From contig NZ_JABWSY010000005.1 in the NCBI RefSeq assembly GCF_013396335.1, positions 62,001-126,000 on the forward strand: a stretch of DNA of 64,000 nt. Direction: 5' to 3'. Made by a program: the position numbers and the translations under genes. A model generated the notes under the pieces. It saw only the letters and a list, made by a program, of their open reading frames with translations. It had not been told where the DNA came from and made no database searches. Source of the DNA: Bacillus sp. EB106-08-02-XG196. Lineage in GTDB: Bacteria > Bacillota > Bacilli > Bacillales > Cytobacillaceae. Of this stretch, positions 18,633 through 28,099 are shown in pieces (positions within the stretch are counted from its first letter, which is position 1; each line of letters opens with the position of its first letter).

Positions 18633-19517
18633 ATGAATGTGATTGAGATTAAGAATCTAACAAAGACTTACGGCAAAGCAAGAGGAATCAGCGATATTAG
18701 CTTTTCTGTCGAGGAGGGTGAGATTTTTGGCTTTATCGGTCCGAATGGTGCAGGGAAATCGACCACGATTCGGACTCTCCTCTCCCTCATTTACCCTACC
18801 AGCGGCAGTGCGGCTATTTTTGGAAAGGATTCTGTCCAATTTGCTCCAGAAATCAAAAAGGAAATTGGCTATTTACCATCAGAAGTTTTCTATTACGACA
18901 ATATGAAGGTCAAGGATCTATTAAACTATTCAGCTAGTTTTTATAAAAAGGATTGCAGTAAGAGAATAAAAGAGTTGGCTGAGATTATGGATTTAGATCT
19001 CACGAAAAAAATTGATGACCTTTCACTGGGAAATAAAAAGAAGGTCGGGATTGTTCAGGGGCTGCTACATGAGCCGAAACTGATTATTCTCGATGAACCT
19101 ACTAGCGGACTAGACCCGCTCATGCAGCAGAAATTCTTTGAATTGCTTGAGGAAGAGAATAGGAAGGGCGCGACGATTCTGTTTTCCTCTCATATTTTAA
19201 CCGAGGTTCAGCGGCTATGTAATCGTGTGGCAATTATTAAAGAAGGCAAGATTGTTACTGTTGAAAAGATAAGTACCTTGAAAGAAAACACGTATAAAAA
19301 GTTCAAAGTAGAAACAAAATCAATCCTGGATCCAAATTACTTCAACCTAGCAGGTGTGAATAAATTAGAGGTCAAGGCCAACCTTACCAGCTTCCTATTT
19401 AAAGGGAATATTAACGAAGTCATGAGGAAAATAGCGGACGTTGAAATTAGTAATCTATGGATTGAAGAGCCGGACCTTGAAGAGATTTTTATGCACTATT
19501 ACGAAAAGGAGGCATAA
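18633..19517 (+). CDS. ABC-2 type exporter, ATP-binding subunit
   Basis: 294 aa. Walker A GPNGAGKST, signature LSLGNKKKVGIVQGL (LSLGN in place of LSGGQ), Walker B LIILDEPTSGLDP and H-loop FSSHIL. The C-terminal ~80 residues are the variable domain usual in CcmA/DrrA-type ATPases. GTG 18627 and ATG 18630 are also possible; ATG 18633 has the best spacing (8) from AGGGGG. Followed 6 bases later by the two permease genes. Confidence 0.9.
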   Translation: MNVIEIKNLTKTYGKARGISDISFSVEEGEIFGFIGPNGAGKSTTIRTLLSLIYPTSGSAAIFGKDSVQFAPEIKKEIGYLPSEVFYYDNMKVKDLLNYSASFYKKDCSKRIKELAEIMDLDLTKKIDDLSLGNKKKVGIVQGLLHEPKLIILDEPTSGLDPLMQQKFFELLEEENRKGATILFSSHILTEVQRLCNRVAIIKEGKIVTVEKISTLKENTYKKFKVETKSILDPNYFNLAGVNKLEVKANLTSFLFKGNINEVMRKIADVEISNLWIEEPDLEEIFMHYYEKEA

Positions 19518-19523
19518 AAGACG

Positions 19524-20321
19524 ATGAACATTTTGTTGCATGAATTGAGGGCTTATCGAAAGTCTACGATTATTTGGACGATATCATTAGTTGCTATTGT
19601 AGCGCTGTTCATGTCATTTTTCCCTTCTTTTACAAAGGATACGGAGGAGTTTACAAAGCTGCTTGAAGGATATCCGGCGGCACTGAGAGAAGCATTCGGG
19701 ATTAATCTCGATAATTTCTTTTCGATTCTTGGATTCTACTGTTATGGGCTTTCCTTTGTGACGCTTTGCGGAGCGATTCAGGCTATGAATCTAGGAACGA
19801 GTATAGTCAGTAAGGAGGTCCGCGAAAAAACAGCTGACTTCCTGCTAACGAAGCCTGTTACACGTACAGCTGTATTGAGTAACAAATTATTGGCAGCACT
19901 AATTTCAATTATACTAACCAATATTGTCTACTTAGCCGCGACGACACTCATTGCCTTTCAGGTAAAAACGGAGGATTTTAGTGTCAGTATTTTTATCCTC
20001 CTTTCATTGACAGTCTTTTTCGTACAGTTGATTTTTCTAGCAATCGGAATCATTATTTCTGTGATTGTTTCTAAGATAAAATCTGTGTTGACGATTTCGC
20101 TCGCAACCGTTTTTGCCTTTTACTTTTTAGGAATGTTCAGTGCTACCTCTGGTGATGAAGTGAAACGATATCTTTCTCCGTTTAAATATTTTGATACTGC
20201 TTATATCATTGAGAGCTCTGGTTATGAGATTCCCTTTTTAATCACCGGAGCAGTGGTTATTATTGCAGCGATTGGGGCTAGCTTTATGATTTATGCCAAA
20301 AAGGATATTCACTCGGTTTAA
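19524..20321 (+). CDS. ABC-2 type permease, first subunit
   Basis: 265 aa with about six hydrophobic segments and the ABC-2 hallmark region SIVSKEVREKTADFLLTKPVTR between TM2 and TM3. Same length as the next gene and clearly paralogous to it (EVREKTADFLLTKPVTR versus EERDKTSEFLFVKPVSR; SPFKYFDTAYI versus TPFKYFEAKNV), so the pore is probably a heterodimer. Export substrate unknown; in this family often peptides, antibiotics or Na+. Confidence 0.88.
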   Translation: MNILLHELRAYRKSTIIWTISLVAIVALFMSFFPSFTKDTEEFTKLLEGYPAALREAFGINLDNFFSILGFYCYGLSFVTLCGAIQAMNLGTSIVSKEVREKTADFLLTKPVTRTAVLSNKLLAALISIILTNIVYLAATTLIAFQVKTEDFSVSIFILLSLTVFFVQLIFLAIGIIISVIVSKIKSVLTISLATVFAFYFLGMFSATSGDEVKRYLSPFKYFDTAYIIESSGYEIPFLITGAVVIIAAIGASFMIYAKKDIHSV

Positions 20322-20341
20322 CAAGGAGGGGTGATGCTAAA

Positions 20342-21139
20342 ATGAATATATTTTTAAAAGAAATGAAGTCATATAGAAAATCGCTTGTTTTTTGGAGTAT
20401 TGGCATTTTCCTTATGGTTGCATCAGGGATGGTTAAATATGAGAGTCTAGCTTCTTCTGGCCAGCACATGAATGAAATGCTGGCGGGAATGCCAAAATCT
20501 ATGCTTGCCGTACTAGGTATAGGGGATTTTGATATTTCGACCGCAACCGGTTATTACGGGTTGCTGTTCATTTATTTGCTCTTAATGGCAACCATTCATG
20601 CTGCGATGCTCGGGGCAACGATAATTGCTAAAGAAGAACGCGACAAAACCTCGGAGTTTCTATTTGTTAAACCCGTATCAAGAAATCGGGTTATTACAGC
20701 AAAATTGCTGGCAGCTTTCTTAAATATCCTAATCTTGAATTTGGTTACCTTTGTTTCTTCAGTAGGATTGGTGGGGAAATACAGCAATGGTGAAGTGGTT
20801 ACCAAGGATATTGCGATCACAATGGCTGGTATGTTCATTTTACAACTCCTATTTATGGTAATCGGCAGTTCCCTTGCAGCTGTTAAAAAGAAGTCAAAAA
20901 GTGCAGCTTCTTTAGCAACCGGCGTTCTTTTGCTTACGTATGTCATCTCGGTTGCGATTGACTTGAATGAAAAGATAGAAGGCTTAAAATACCTCACTCC
21001 GTTTAAATACTTTGAAGCGAAAAATGTAATGTTCGGCGGTGGGTTTGAGTTCATCTTTGTACTGTTATCAGGTATTCTAATTGCGGTCCTTACGGCGGTG
21101 ACATTCTTATTTTTTAAAAAAAGAGATTTGAATGTGTGA
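20342..21139 (+). CDS. ABC-2 type permease, second subunit
   Basis: 265 aa, six hydrophobic segments, begins MNIFLKEMKSYRKSLVFWSI, very close in pattern to the first permease's MNILLHELRAYRKSTIIWTI. Ends with the same FMIYAKKDIHSV / LFFKKRDLNV type tail. Strong AGGAGGGG site. Probably arose from the upstream gene by tandem duplication. No terminator was recognised after it. Confidence 0.88.
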   Translation: MNIFLKEMKSYRKSLVFWSIGIFLMVASGMVKYESLASSGQHMNEMLAGMPKSMLAVLGIGDFDISTATGYYGLLFIYLLLMATIHAAMLGATIIAKEERDKTSEFLFVKPVSRNRVITAKLLAAFLNILILNLVTFVSSVGLVGKYSNGEVVTKDIAITMAGMFILQLLFMVIGSSLAAVKKKSKSAASLATGVLLLTYVISVAIDLNEKIEGLKYLTPFKYFEAKNVMFGGGFEFIFVLLSGILIAVLTAVTFLFFKKRDLNV

Positions 21140-21208
21140 GTATGCTTTTTAATAATATGGTGATAGTGTAAAATAGGGGAGTCGAATTGGAAATAGGAGG
21201 AATAGGAT

Positions 21209-21553
21209 ATGCAAAATGAAAACACTACACTACCGCCAAAATCATGCTCAGTTGAACGTTTAGTTACAATGGAAAGTGATGTTAAATTGGTGCTTTCCGG
21301 TAAGAAGACAGCAACAAGACGAAATGGAAGATATGCAGATCCAGGCGAAGTCATGACATTAGAAGGACGTAAATTTGTCGTAGAACGAGTTTACTCACAA
21401 AGCTTAGGTGAACTGACAGATGATGACGCTCGCAGTGAGGGTTTCTCGACGGTTGAAGAATATAAGCAATCGATTCTTGCTTATCACCCAGGAATGCCAT
21501 GGCTTCCGCATATGCGCGTTTGGGTTCATGAGTTTCGCCCTCTAGAAGATTAA
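21209..21553 (+). CDS. ASCH-domain protein
   Basis: 114 aa. The ASCH fold signature VLSGKKTATRRNGRYADPGE, then RVYSQSLGELTDDDARSEGF, is clear. ASCH proteins are small beta-barrel RNA-binding-like proteins; some members hydrolyse N4-acetylcytidine or act with translation factors. AGGAGG-driven ATG, own terminator, so monocistronic. No specific role can be assigned. Confidence 0.82.
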   Translation: MQNENTTLPPKSCSVERLVTMESDVKLVLSGKKTATRRNGRYADPGEVMTLEGRKFVVERVYSQSLGELTDDDARSEGFSTVEEYKQSILAYHPGMPWLPHMRVWVHEFRPLED

Positions 21554-21555
21554 GT

Positions 21556-21595
21556 AAAAGTATGAGTTCTTTTCATAGGACTCATACTTTTTTTT
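21556..21595 (+). terminator. Terminator after the ASCH gene
   Basis: Arms AAAGTATGAGT / ACTCATACTTT around a 12-base loop with a run of eight or more T. Confidence 0.88.
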
Positions 21596-21649
21596 GTTAT
21601 AATATCTGTATTCAAAAGATTTCCATATGGGTGTCGGGGTGAAAAATTC

Positions 21650-23380
21650 ATGGGGTTTTTAGCAAAATACATAAAGAAGTATTGGAAGTCTTTTAGCTTA
21701 GCAGTATTATTTTTAACCTTTGAAGCGGTTAGTGATTTGATGATGCCAACCATCATGGCAAAAATTATCGATGTCGGTGTCGCAGGCAGAGATTTAGATT
21801 ATGTACTTAAAATGGGCGGATTAATGCTTTTGATTACGCTTTTTGGTGCGATTGCGGCTTCGACTAGAAGTATCATTGCCAGCAATGTCTCACAAAGCTT
21901 TGGGGCTGAGTTAAGGTCGGATCTATATAAAAAGATTCAAACGCTGTCCTTCAAAAATATTGATCGATTTGAACGCGCATCGTTAATCACAAGGCTGACC
22001 AATGATGTCACTCAGGTGCAGGTTTTTGCGAATGGCTTAATGCGAATTTTTGTTAAATCTCCGTTATTAGCGATCGGGGGCTTAATCATGGCAACCCGGT
22101 TAAATATCCATTTATCGGTCGTATTAATTGTCGTTGTCCCGATTGTGGCTATCTTTATCATTTTAAATCTAAGACTTGGATTCCCTATGTTTTCCAAAGT
22201 ACAAAAGGCACTTGACCGGGTGAATGGCGTGATGCGTGAATATTTGTCCGGGGTACGTGTGGTCAAAGCGTTCAATCGTTTCGATGTCGAGGTAAACAAA
22301 TTCGAGAAAACGAATGATGATTTTAAAAAGCAATCGATTGCTGCAACGAGGCTGATGGCTGTGTTCAGCCCGGCGATTATGCTGAGTGTTAACCTTGGAA
22401 TTGTCGCTGTCCTCTGGATTGGCGGCTTCGGTGTGACAAATGGCAATGTTCAAGTAGGTCATATCATCGCATTTATTAACTACATGACCCAAATTCTGTT
22501 TTCACTGATGATGATTTCGATGGTATTTAATATGTTTGTCCGTGCGAAAACCTCTGCTGTAAGGATTAGCGAGGTATTTGTCCAGGAAGATGATCTAACT
22601 TGGAAAGATGAAGCGGGTGAAGCCGCTGTTGAACAAGGAAAAATTGAATTTGATCATGTAACATTTTCATATGAAGGGACAAGCGGTGAACCTGTGCTAA
22701 AAGATATTAACCTGACCATCCTGCCGGGAGAAACAGTCGGAATCATTGGTTCGACCGGCTCTGGTAAAAGCACCCTTGTCGGATTAATTCCCCGTTTTTA
22801 TGATGTGAGTGCTGGCAGTATCAAAGTAGATGGTGAGGATATCCACCTTGTGGACCCAAAAAGACTAAGAGAAAAGATTGCTTTTGTTCCGCAAAAAAAC
22901 ATTCTTTTTACCGGGAGTGTGGAGGAAAACATCAAATGGGGAAAAGAAGATGCCTCAATGGAAGAAATTGAAAAGGCGGCAGAGATTGCTGGTGCACATG
23001 ATTTTATCTCCTCCTCGAAAGAAGGGTATCAAACCAGGATAGGCCAAGGCGGTGTAAACTTTTCAGGGGGTCAAAAGCAGCGAATCTCGATCGCGAGGGC
23101 ATTAATTAAAAACCCGAAAATTTTAATATTAGATGATAGCACCAGTGCAGTTGACGTTACCACGGAGGCAGGAATTAAGGCTGGATTAAAAAAATATGCA
23201 AAAGGGCTGACGTGTATCCTTATTGCCCAGCGGATTACCTCCATTATAGATGCTGATAAAATTGTTGTCATGGATCATGGTGAAATGGTCGGCATAGGAA
23301 AACATGAAGAATTAGTACGAAACTGCAAGGTTTACCAGGAAATCTATCAATCACAGGTGGGCAAGGAGGTGGCACTCTAA
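21650..23380 (+). CDS. Heterodimeric ABC exporter, subunit with degenerate ATP site
   Basis: 576 aa half-transporter: six membrane segments (1-300) then an ATPase domain. Walker A GSTGSGKST and signature NFSGGQKQR are normal, but the Walker B is LILDDSTSAVD (Asp in place of catalytic Glu) and the switch is IAQRITSI (Gln for His). Such changes mark the non-hydrolytic half of asymmetric exporters such as TM287/288, BmrCD and YfiBC. The next gene starts on the base after this stop. Likely multidrug or lipid-type export. Confidence 0.9.
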   Translation: MGFLAKYIKKYWKSFSLAVLFLTFEAVSDLMMPTIMAKIIDVGVAGRDLDYVLKMGGLMLLITLFGAIAASTRSIIASNVSQSFGAELRSDLYKKIQTLSFKNIDRFERASLITRLTNDVTQVQVFANGLMRIFVKSPLLAIGGLIMATRLNIHLSVVLIVVVPIVAIFIILNLRLGFPMFSKVQKALDRVNGVMREYLSGVRVVKAFNRFDVEVNKFEKTNDDFKKQSIAATRLMAVFSPAIMLSVNLGIVAVLWIGGFGVTNGNVQVGHIIAFINYMTQILFSLMMISMVFNMFVRAKTSAVRISEVFVQEDDLTWKDEAGEAAVEQGKIEFDHVTFSYEGTSGEPVLKDINLTILPGETVGIIGSTGSGKSTLVGLIPRFYDVSAGSIKVDGEDIHLVDPKRLREKIAFVPQKNILFTGSVEENIKWGKEDASMEEIEKAAEIAGAHDFISSSKEGYQTRIGQGGVNFSGGQKQRISIARALIKNPKILILDDSTSAVDVTTEAGIKAGLKKYAKGLTCILIAQRITSIIDADKIVVMDHGEMVGIGKHEELVRNCKVYQEIYQSQVGKEVAL

Positions 23381-25246
23381 ATGTCGAAGGCAGCAAATCA
23401 ATCCAGTAACACACCACCTCCCCTCTCCATCCCGGGAAGACCCGGCGGTTTTGGAGGCGGCAATCGCCGGGGTGCCCCCATTGTAAAACCGAAGAACTTT
23501 AAAGAGACAATAAAGAGGTTATGGCATTATTTTGGAAATGAGAGAAAAATGCTTAGTATTGTGTTTTTACTCATTCTATTCAGCTCAGCACTATCATTGC
23601 TCTCTCCGTTTTTAATCGGAAAAGCGGTGGATGCGATAAGCCTTGAAAACAAAGTAGACTTTAATTTTCTAGAAGTGATGGTCATGATCCTGATCACTGC
23701 CTATATTTTAGATGGTGTGTTAACGTTTATGCAGGGCTGGTTGATGGCTGGTGTCTCACAAAGGATCGTAAAAAGGCTGCGGGATGCATTGTTTAAAAAG
23801 CTTCAAAATCTCCCAGTCTCCTTTTTTGACAAGCGGACACATGGAGAATTAATGAGCAGACTTTCAAATGATATCGATAATGTCAGCAGTACCATCTCGC
23901 AATCGACGACACAGCTGATGTCAGGGGTCATTGTGATTGTGGGTTCGTTTATTATGATGCTGATCCTTAGTCCGATTTTGACGGCAGCGAGTTTACTGAC
24001 CGTTCCCCTTGTCTTTCTTTTAACCAAGAGTATTGCCAAAAGAACAAGTGTTTACTTTAAAGAACAGCAAATTCAGCTTGGGAAGTTAAATGGACAAATT
24101 GAAGAAACGATTTCAGGTATTGAGGTTGTTAAAGCATTTAATCATGAGGAGAAGGTTATTTCTGAATTTGAAGAGGTCAATCAAAAACTGCGTGAGGTTG
24201 GCCTTAAGGCGCAAATTTGGTCCGGCTTTCTGATGCCCATCATGAACGTGATTAATAATTTAGGCTTTGCGATTGTGGCCGTAACGGGAGGATTTCTTGC
24301 TGTAAAGGGCATGATTACCATCGGTGCGATTGCGAGTTTTATTACCTATTCGAGGCAGTTTGTCCGGCCGCTTAACGATCTTGCCCAAATTTTTAACATG
24401 CTGCAGTCCGGTGTAGCCGGTGCGGAGCGGGTTTTTGAAATTCTCGATGAGCAAGAGGAGCCTGATGATAGAAAGGATGCCATTGTGTTAGACAAGCCAA
24501 AGGGGCATGTTGTGTTTGATAATGTCAGCTTCGGCTATCGCGGGGATGTACCAATTTTAAAAAATGTTAGTTTTGAAAGTGATGTTGGGAGCAGCACGGC
24601 ATTAGTCGGCCCTACTGGCGCGGGGAAAACGACGATTGTTAATTTATTGACACGTTTTTATGACGTCACAGAGGGCAGAATTTTGTTAGATGGTCATGAT
24701 ATTAGAGACTATACACGGGATAGCCTGCGAAGCTGTTTTGGATTTGTTCTGCAGGATACCTATCTGTTTTCAGGTAGTATTAAGGAGAATATTAAGTACG
24801 GTAAGCCTTCGGCAAGTGATGAGGAGGTTATCATGGCTGCGAAAATGGCCAATGCAGATTCTTTTATAAGACGTTTGCCCAACCAGTATGAAACATCCCT
24901 TTCAGAAAATGGCGGAAACTTAAGTCAAGGGCAGCGCCAATTGATTGCCATTGCCAGGGTTATTCTTGCAAAGCCTGCAGTCCTGATACTAGACGAGGCA
25001 ACAAGCAGTATTGATACCCGTACAGAGCTTCATATTCAAGAGGCACTGTTAACTTTAATGGAGGGACGGACTAGTTTTATTATCGCGCATCGGTTAAACA
25101 CGATTCGTGATGCGGATAGCATTATGGTGATTGAAAATGGTCAAATCCTAGAAAAGGGAAATCACGGCGAACTCATGAACCAGCAAGGGAAATATCATCA
25201 TATGTTCTTTAATCAATTTAAAAATGTAGAAATTGCGGTAGATTAA
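23381..25246 (+). CDS. Heterodimeric ABC exporter, subunit with consensus ATP site
   Basis: 621 aa. A Pro/Gly-rich cytoplasmic head (residues 8-34) precedes six membrane segments. Its ATPase has Walker A GPTGAGKTT, Walker B LILDEATSSID with the catalytic Glu, and H-loop IIAHRLNT, while its signature is LSQGQ in place of LSGGQ. That signature faces the degenerate Walker site of the partner, so the pair makes one competent and one degenerate site. Directly abuts the upstream gene. Same operon. Confidence 0.9.
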   Translation: MSKAANQSSNTPPPLSIPGRPGGFGGGNRRGAPIVKPKNFKETIKRLWHYFGNERKMLSIVFLLILFSSALSLLSPFLIGKAVDAISLENKVDFNFLEVMVMILITAYILDGVLTFMQGWLMAGVSQRIVKRLRDALFKKLQNLPVSFFDKRTHGELMSRLSNDIDNVSSTISQSTTQLMSGVIVIVGSFIMMLILSPILTAASLLTVPLVFLLTKSIAKRTSVYFKEQQIQLGKLNGQIEETISGIEVVKAFNHEEKVISEFEEVNQKLREVGLKAQIWSGFLMPIMNVINNLGFAIVAVTGGFLAVKGMITIGAIASFITYSRQFVRPLNDLAQIFNMLQSGVAGAERVFEILDEQEEPDDRKDAIVLDKPKGHVVFDNVSFGYRGDVPILKNVSFESDVGSSTALVGPTGAGKTTIVNLLTRFYDVTEGRILLDGHDIRDYTRDSLRSCFGFVLQDTYLFSGSIKENIKYGKPSASDEEVIMAAKMANADSFIRRLPNQYETSLSENGGNLSQGQRQLIAIARVILAKPAVLILDEATSSIDTRTELHIQEALLTLMEGRTSFIIAHRLNTIRDADSIMVIENGQILEKGNHGELMNQQGKYHHMFFNQFKNVEIAVD

Positions 25247-25294
25247 TGAAAGATCCTGCATTAGGGAATAATGTAGTCTTAAAGGGGGCTGTTT

Positions 25295-26494
25295 ATGAAG
25301 AAGGAAGTTTCTAACCGGAAATTACTCTGGGTTTCCGGAACAGGCTGGATGTTTGATGCAATGGATGTCGGTATGCTTTCCTTCATTATTGCAGCATTGA
25401 AAGTAGAATGGGATTTATCGGCCGAACAAATGGGCTGGATTGGAAGTGTCCAATCGATCGGGATGGCTGTAGGAGCATTAATTTTCGGATTAATGGCAGA
25501 CCGAGTCGGCCGGAAAAATGTTTTTATCATTACATTATTATTATTTTCAATTGGCAGTGGAATTTCAGCCTTTGCCACATCGATTGCCGTTTTTCTTATA
25601 TTAAGATTTTTTATTGGGATGGGTCTTGGCGGTGAGCTTCCCGTTGCCTCGACACTTGTTTCTGAAAGTGTTCCTGCCGAAAAACGAGGACGAATTGTCG
25701 TGTTGCTCGAAAGCTTTTGGGCAGCTGGCTGGCTGATTGCTGCAGTCATTTCTTATTTTATTATTCCGAGGTTTGGCTGGTCGACGGCGTTGTTAATTAG
25801 TGCGACGCCTGCACTATATGCCTTATATTTACGAGTCGGCTTACCGGACTCACCGAGATTTGAAGCGATTAAGAAAAAAGAAAAGATTTCTCCGTTTCAA
25901 AGTCTTGCGAATCTATGGACGAATGAGTACCGCCGCCGTACTGCCATGCTTTGGATTGTGTGGTTTTGCGTGGTTTTCTCCTACTATGGAATGTTTCTAT
26001 GGCTTCCAAGTGTGATGGTATTGAAAGGTTTTAGTCTAATCAAAAGCTTTGGATATGTTTTAATTATGACCCTTGCCCAATTACCGGGTTATTTTACAGC
26101 AGCATGGGCGATTGAAAAATTTGGCCGGAAATTTGTCTTGGCTGTCTATCTAATCGGAACGGCGATCAGTGCTTTTCTATTTGGAAATGCAGAGTCAACG
26201 GCCCTGTTAATCACCTCGGGCATTCTTTTATCCTTCTTTAACCTTGGGGCATGGGGAGGATTATATGCCTATACGCCGGAACAATATCCGACGATTATCC
26301 GTGGAACGGGTTCAGGATCGGCAGCGGCTTTTGGCCGGTTAGGCGGAGTGCTTGGACCGTTATTGGTTGGTTATTTAGTGGCACAAAATACATCCATCTC
26401 CACCATCTTTACAATCTTTTGTATATCGGTTTTCATTGCTGCCTTAGCCGTTATTTTTTTAGGAAAAGAAACGAAAAATAAAGTATTAGTATAA
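25295..26494 (+). CDS. niaP: MFS transporter, NiaP/YceI-like (niacin permease)
   Basis: 399 aa, 12 predicted membrane segments. MFS signature DRVGRKNVF between TM2 and TM3 and the sugar-porter-like loop LPDSPRFEAIKKK; start GTGWMFDAMDVGMLSFI is typical of the YceI/NiaP group, which takes up nicotinate in Bacillus subtilis. It lies 48 bases after the ABC exporter genes and could share their transcript, though it has a strong AAAGGGGG site of its own. Substrate by family resemblance; an aromatic acid carrier is the alternative. Confidence 0.72.
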   Translation: MKKEVSNRKLLWVSGTGWMFDAMDVGMLSFIIAALKVEWDLSAEQMGWIGSVQSIGMAVGALIFGLMADRVGRKNVFIITLLLFSIGSGISAFATSIAVFLILRFFIGMGLGGELPVASTLVSESVPAEKRGRIVVLLESFWAAGWLIAAVISYFIIPRFGWSTALLISATPALYALYLRVGLPDSPRFEAIKKKEKISPFQSLANLWTNEYRRRTAMLWIVWFCVVFSYYGMFLWLPSVMVLKGFSLIKSFGYVLIMTLAQLPGYFTAAWAIEKFGRKFVLAVYLIGTAISAFLFGNAESTALLITSGILLSFFNLGAWGGLYAYTPEQYPTIIRGTGSGSAAAFGRLGGVLGPLLVGYLVAQNTSISTIFTIFCISVFIAALAVIFLGKETKNKVLV

Positions 26495-26500
26495 TGTTTC

Positions 26501-26540
26501 GTTGAGGGAGATTTCCAAATGGGAGTCTCTCTTTTATTTT
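26501..26540 (+). terminator. Probable terminator after the MFS gene
   Basis: GAGGGAGATTTCC pairs with GGGAGTCTCTCTTT using a few G-T pairs, followed by a T-rich tail. Confidence 0.5.
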
Positions 26541-26789
26541 TTAACACAGCGTCATTTTATCCCTTTAAAGGGTGAAAGCTTTTGAAAGCCTTTTTATTCC
26601 TAGGATGATAGTTGGAGATAATTAAAATATTTATTTTTCAGAATTATATTAAAATAACGCATTTTACTACTAGACGAATAGGAATTTATTTTGTACAATG
26701 TTTTCAGAATATTATCTTTTTTTAAACATCTTTTTGGGTAAACATCGAGTAAAAAGGGGAATTTTATTCAAATTTAGGGGGTATAGACA

Positions 26790-27968
26790 GTGAGAAAGAA
26801 AAAACTTGCAGGTATTTTTATGTCGTTCATGATGGCGGCGGGTGTGTTAGCAGGCTGTGCGGGTTCTTCCAGTACAAGCGGTGAAAAAGACAGCGAAATA
26901 ATTAAAATTGGTGCTAACCTTGAACTTTCAGGCGGAGTGGCTTCTTATGGTCAGTCGATTGAAGAAGGTATCAAATTAGCATTAGAAGAAATCAATAAAG
27001 AAGGCATTGACGGGAAGAAGCTAGAGCTTGTAACCTTTGATAATAAATCTGATGCCGCGGAAGCAACAAGCGGTACAACTAAGTTAATCAGCCAAGATAA
27101 GGTATCAGCCATTATCGGTGCGGCAACAAGTACAAACACATTAGCACAAGTACAAATTGCTCAGAAAAATAAGATTCCTTTGCTAACACCAACTGGAACA
27201 AATCCAACCATTACGAATAAAGACGGTGTCCTAAGTGACTTCGTATTCCGTACTTGCTTCATCGACCCTTTCCAAGGAACTGTTGCAGCAAACTTTGCTT
27301 CGAAAGATCTTAAGGTGAAAAATGCAGCGATTATTATCGATAGCTCAAGTGACTACGCAAAAGGACTTGCAGCGGCATTCACAGAAGCATTTGAAGCAAA
27401 TGGCGGAAAAATTGTGAAAGAAGAAGCTTATGTTGCGAAGGATACAGATTTCAATGCAATCTTAACCAACATTAAATCTTCAAATCCTGATTTTATTTTC
27501 CTTCCTGGATATTATGAGGAAGTCGGCTTAATTATTAAACAAGCTCGTGCCCTTGGTATTGAAGCTCCATTTATGGGCGGAGATGGCTGGGATTCTCCTA
27601 AACTAGTAGAAATCGCTGGCGCTGATCCATTAAACAATACGTTCATCACGAACCACTATTCTTCTGGTGACTCTGATCCAAAAGTACAAGATTTCGTTAA
27701 AGCATTTGAAGCAAAATATGATGGTAAATCTCCTGATGCCTTTAATGCATTAGGCTATGACTCACTATACTTCCTTGCAGATGCGATTAAGCGTGCTGGA
27801 AGTGCTGACCCTGAAAAGATTCAAAAAGCACTTGAAGAAACAGATGGTCTGCAGTTAGTTTCTGGAACGATGAAGCTGGATAAAAACCACGATCCAATTA
27901 AATCTGCCGTAATCCTTGAATATAAAGGCGGAAAGCAAGAATTTAATACTAAAGTTGATCCTGAATAA
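26790..27968 (+). CDS. livJ: Branched-chain amino acid ABC transporter, substrate-binding lipoprotein
   Basis: 392 aa, GTG start behind AGGGGG. Lipobox LAGC at residues 20-23 makes it a membrane-anchored lipoprotein. The rest is a type I periplasmic-binding fold (IKIGANLELSGGVASYGQSIEEGIKLALEEIN; IGAATSTNTLAQVQIAQKNKIPLLTPTGTNP). First gene of livJHMGF. An interspersed hairpin element and a small stem lie between it and livH, which can lower read-through so the binding protein is made in excess. Confidence 0.9.
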   Translation: MRKKKLAGIFMSFMMAAGVLAGCAGSSSTSGEKDSEIIKIGANLELSGGVASYGQSIEEGIKLALEEINKEGIDGKKLELVTFDNKSDAAEATSGTTKLISQDKVSAIIGAATSTNTLAQVQIAQKNKIPLLTPTGTNPTITNKDGVLSDFVFRTCFIDPFQGTVAANFASKDLKVKNAAIIIDSSSDYAKGLAAAFTEAFEANGGKIVKEEAYVAKDTDFNAILTNIKSSNPDFIFLPGYYEEVGLIIKQARALGIEAPFMGGDGWDSPKLVEIAGADPLNNTFITNHYSSGDSDPKVQDFVKAFEAKYDGKSPDAFNALGYDSLYFLADAIKRAGSADPEKIQKALEETDGLQLVSGTMKLDKNHDPIKSAVILEYKGGKQEFNTKVDPE

Positions 27969-27972
27969 AAAG

Positions 27973-28007
27973 AAAAGTGGAAGCGCTTAAGCGCTGGAGC
28001 TAGACAA
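27973..28007 (+). repeat. Interspersed GAGCTAGACAA hairpin element, short copy
   Basis: Reads aaaagtggaagcgctt then aagcgctggagctagacaa: the two outer arms of the element without the insert present in the copies at 34652, 42777 and 61507. GCGCTTAAGCGC itself is a palindrome. Confidence 0.75.
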
Positions 28008-28030
28008 ATAAAATAGTGAACAAAAAGAAT

Positions 28031-28055
28031 AGGGAGCGATAGTGCCTCCCTTTTC
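28031..28055 (+). terminator. Weak stem between livJ and livH, possible attenuator
   Basis: AGGGAG / CTCCCT with a 9-base loop followed by TTTT. Too short for full termination; position suits partial termination or mRNA stabilisation. Confidence 0.35.
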
Positions 28056-28099
28056 CTTATTTAGATGATATTTTCCTTATTTTAGGAGGAGACTTAGAC

